Shown: positions 6,422 through 8,263 of the stretch, in pieces
Numbering within the stretch: the first letter of the stretch is position 1
How the letters are laid out: every line of letters starts with the position of its first letter
Assembly (NCBI GenBank): GCA_001828445.1
Contig: MHYJ01000042.1
Span: forward strand, 9,379-17,641
DNA length: 8,263 nt
Direction: 5' to 3'
Source of the DNA: Planctomycetes bacterium RBG_16_43_13
GTDB taxonomy: Bacteria > Planctomycetota > MHYJ01
Notes under the pieces: generated by a model
Seen by the model: only the letters and a program-made list of their open reading frames with translations
The model's database searches: none
What the model was told of the DNA's origin: nothing
Made by a program: the position numbers and the translations under genes

Positions 6422-7510
6422 TTAATTTTGTGAATATACTTCTTTATATACAGCTATGGTCTCTCTGGCACATCTTTTCCAACTAAACCTTTTAGCCTGC
6501 CGTAATCCCTTCTTTGACAACTCTCTTCGCAAAGAAGGTTGTGCGAGAATTTTCTCCATTGCCCGGGCAATATCCTCAACGTCGTCAGGATCAACCATTA
6601 GGCCGGCATCTCCCACTACCTCCGGAAGACTTGATCTGTTAGAGACAATAACAGGGGTGCCGCACGCCATGGCCTCAAGCGGCGGGAGGCCAAATCCTTC
6701 GTAGAAAGAGGGGTAGACAAATAGATCGGCAGCGCTGTATAACTCCGGGAGTTCCCCATCAGGGACATAATCAAGGAATTTTATCTTCTCTTTAAGACCC
6801 TGGCTCTCTACTATTTGGAAAATCTCTTCATACTTCCACCCCTTTTTACCGGCTACTACCAGCTGATAATTCTTCCTGTCTAATTTAGAAAAGGCCATGA
6901 TCAGGTTCCGGATATTTTTCCTTGGTTCAAGCGTCCCCACAAAGAGTATAAAGTTATTCAGGCCATATTGTTTCTTTATCTTAGAAGTATCCTTTACCGG
7001 CTTATATCTTCTATCTGCTGCCTCATAAACCACCCTTGTTTTATTCTCCGGCACGCCAAGAAGCCTTATAATATCTCTCCTGGTGTTCTCAGAAACAGCG
7101 ATAAACATATCAATGTTGTTGATTTCATTCTTTAATCTATCGAAATATTCGGGCAGTCCATTCATGGATATGTCAGGATCGAACAGGGGAACCAGGTCAT
7201 GGACTGTAAGGATATTTCTACCATTTTTCAAATATGGAATATTGTCAAAATAGACCGGCAGATGCAAAATATTGATCCTGTCCATCCTAAAGGCCATAGA
7301 CCTCATCTGTCTGGGGAGGAGTCTTTGAATAACCCTTCTCGTTTTAAATTCACCAAACTGACCGGATTCCTGATGAAACCGGTGATAAACAAAGAAGTCA
7401 TTGCCGCTATTCAACATAATCATATGGGTGAGTAGATTATAAATATATTTTTCTACGCCACTTAACTGCTTTGTGCTGACCAGATCAAATATAGGGATGC
7501 CTATCCTCAA
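6422..7510 (-). CDS. GT4 glycosyltransferase (mannosyl/rhamnosyltransferase-like), TTG start
   Basis: The protein has 362 residues, typical for a soluble GT4. It starts with RIGIPIFDL and GVEKYIYNLL (18-27), then TVHDLVP (102-108), MFIAVSENTRRDI (135-147) and the interdomain VGTLEPRKNI (191-200). Next are YVPDGELPELYSAADLFVYPS (248-268) and the donor-binding EX7E motif EGFGLPPLEAM (Glu271 and Glu279), followed by GTPVIVSNRSSLPEVVGDAG. GT4 enzymes retain anomeric configuration and usually use GDP-Man, UDP-sugars or dTDP-Rha; which one cannot be told. The start is TTG at 7510. It is supported because the RIGI strand is the expected GT4 N-terminus, AAGG (7517-7520) lies 6 bases upstream, and the next Met (residue 30) would delete that strand. 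Only one base separates it from the stop of the FAD protein gene. Confidence 0.95.
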   Translation of the reverse strand: MRIGIPIFDLVSTKQLSGVEKYIYNLLTHMIMLNSGNDFFVYHRFHQESGQFGEFKTRRVIQRLLPRQMRSMAFRMDRINILHLPVYFDNIPYLKNGRNILTVHDLVPLFDPDISMNGLPEYFDRLKNEINNIDMFIAVSENTRRDIIRLLGVPENKTRVVYEAADRRYKPVKDTSKIKKQYGLNNFILFVGTLEPRKNIRNLIMAFSKLDRKNYQLVVAGKKGWKYEEIFQIVESQGLKEKIKFLDYVPDGELPELYSAADLFVYPSFYEGFGLPPLEAMACGTPVIVSNRSSLPEVVGDAGLMVDPDDVEDIARAMEKILAQPSLRRELSKKGLRQAKRFSWKRCARETIAVYKEVYSQN

Positions 7511-7511
7511 C

Positions 7512-8263
7512 TTAAACCTTGTAAACCTCTTCTTCTTTTCCTAAAAGGATTCTGTCAACTGCCTCTATCCCCTGCATGACAGAATGATCCATATTGCCTA
7601 CTTCGTATTTCCAGCCTCCAAAACGGCCTCTCGAATATATGTCATGATCCATCAGATATCTTTGCATCATCCTCAAGCTATTATCCCGGTCGAGAAATGG
7701 GACAGGGTAAGAATATTTTGTATCAATAAGATAAGTAGACACTATTTGTCTTCGATCCCCCTCCTTTAGAAGCCCTGAATTGATAAGCCCCTGGATCGTG
7801 TCCTCAATTATGTTTTCCCTGGATACTGCCCTGAAACTTGAATAGGAGGTTTCTGCCAGTAAGGAGTAATAGTCCCCTTCCGGGGTCAGGTTAGGGGAAT
7901 AGTTTGACAGGTAAGTTACCCGGTAAAATGGACTATCGTCCTGTGGGAAGTACATCCAGTTCTTTTTACTTGGACAGGGTTTGTTAATCCCTATCCCCAC
8001 AATAAGACCGCCTGCCCATAATAATCTTTCAGTAACATCCGCAATATGTTCCGGTTTAACCGTAAGGGAATTCATCAGCTCATTCAGTGGGATCGTCGAG
8101 ATAAGGATATCATACGAGACCTTCTCTCCATCACGGAAATAGACAACTTTCTTTACAGGATCAACTTTGACGGCATCCTTTTCCATGTAGAGGTGATCCT
8201 TGATGTAAGGCATGAACTGATCAAATAATCCGCCTGTCCCGCCATGGAGAGGATATCGAAAGG
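7512..8263 (-). CDS. FAD/NAD(P)-binding oxidoreductase, UDP-galactopyranose mutase / amine-oxidase-like (COG1232 type), 5' part outside window
   Basis: 249 codons of the C-terminal part are present. The frame is open to the window edge, so the N-terminal FAD-binding GxGxxG is out of view and no start can be set. The visible part begins FRYPLHGGTGGLFDQF, matching the conserved YP..GG.G block of UDP-galactopyranose mutase and protoporphyrinogen-oxidase-like proteins. It continues with YDILISTIPLNELM (substrate/FAD domain edge) and SYPVPFLDRDNS. It ends with GRFGGWKYEVGNMDHS and GIEAVDRIL, the C-terminal flavin-contacting block of this group. Members in polysaccharide loci are thought to act on sugar nucleotides, for example pyranose-to-furanose conversion by UGM, but many are uncharacterised. 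Because the family has many functions, I do not name a gene. The stop lies one base before the TTG of the GT4 gene, so they form an operon. The family call is good; the reaction is unknown. Confidence 0.85.
   Translation of the reverse strand, partial: FRYPLHGGTGGLFDQFMPYIKDHLYMEKDAVKVDPVKKVVYFRDGEKVSYDILISTIPLNELMNSLTVKPEHIADVTERLLWAGGLIVGIGINKPCPSKKNWMYFPQDDSPFYRVTYLSNYSPNLTPEGDYYSLLAETSYSSFRAVSRENIIEDTIQGLINSGLLKEGDRRQIVSTYLIDTKYSYPVPFLDRDNSLRMMQRYLMDHDIYSRGRFGGWKYEVGNMDHSVMQGIEAVDRILLGKEEEVYKV

Noticed and set aside
1..8263. CRISPR array, tRNA/rRNA, insertion sequence, toxin-antitoxin or phage-defence genes
   Set aside because: No regular repeats, transposase motifs, cloverleaf-like segments or defence domains were found on either strand by reading.

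Overview
This window is part of a bacterial surface-polysaccharide (exopolysaccharide, capsule or LPS-type) biosynthesis locus. It is densely packed: seven protein-coding genes fill almost all of it, and five are glycosyltransferases from three fold classes (two GT2, two GT4/GT-B, one GT9). They are flanked by a GH39-like glycosidase-fold protein at the left edge and a FAD-dependent UDP-galactopyranose-mutase/amine-oxidase-like protein at the right edge. Both edge genes run out of the window. I see no RNA gene, insertion sequence, CRISPR array or phage gene. There is no gene-free stretch longer than about 85 bases.

Layout, right to left along the minus strand: the 3' part of a FAD/NAD(P)-binding oxidoreductase gene (7512-8263); a GT4 glycosyltransferase with a TTG start one base later (6422-7510); and a second GT-B glycosyltransferase 16 bases later (5176-6405). 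A plus-strand GT9 (heptosyltransferase-family) gene follows (3972-5198). It converges on the GT-B gene with a 23-base overlap of 3' ends and diverges from the next block. After an 85-base divergent intergenic region comes a second minus-strand block: a membrane GT2 with D/DxD/ED/QxxRW motifs (2693-3886), a COG1216-type GT2 coupled by an ATGA overlap (1656-2696), and the GH39-like protein two bases later (1-1653).

Inferred teamwork: cytoplasmic GT4, GT-B, GT2 and possibly GT9 enzymes would add sugars to a lipid-linked or growing glycan. The FAD enzyme may supply an unusual sugar nucleotide. The QxxRW GT2 is membrane-embedded and could be a processive synthase. The GH39-like protein has an N-terminal membrane segment and would act outside the inner membrane, as PslG does in the Pseudomonas Psl system. 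The polymer cannot be named from this window, and no flippase, Wzy, Wza/Wzc or PilZ gene is visible.

Organism: a GT9 enzyme, moderately AT-rich DNA and tight operons with ATG and TTG starts suggest a Gram-negative-type bacterium, perhaps an environmental lineage. The phylum cannot be decided from the sequence alone.

The most notable signal is in the GH39-like protein. It keeps the acid/base Glu (WDEP, Glu192), but has Ser308 where the family normally has its nucleophile Glu, at the right spacing of 116 residues. This suggests a non-hydrolytic or altered-mechanism member inside a polysaccharide locus. The divergent 85-base region also carries repeat structure and a good minus-strand promoter candidate.
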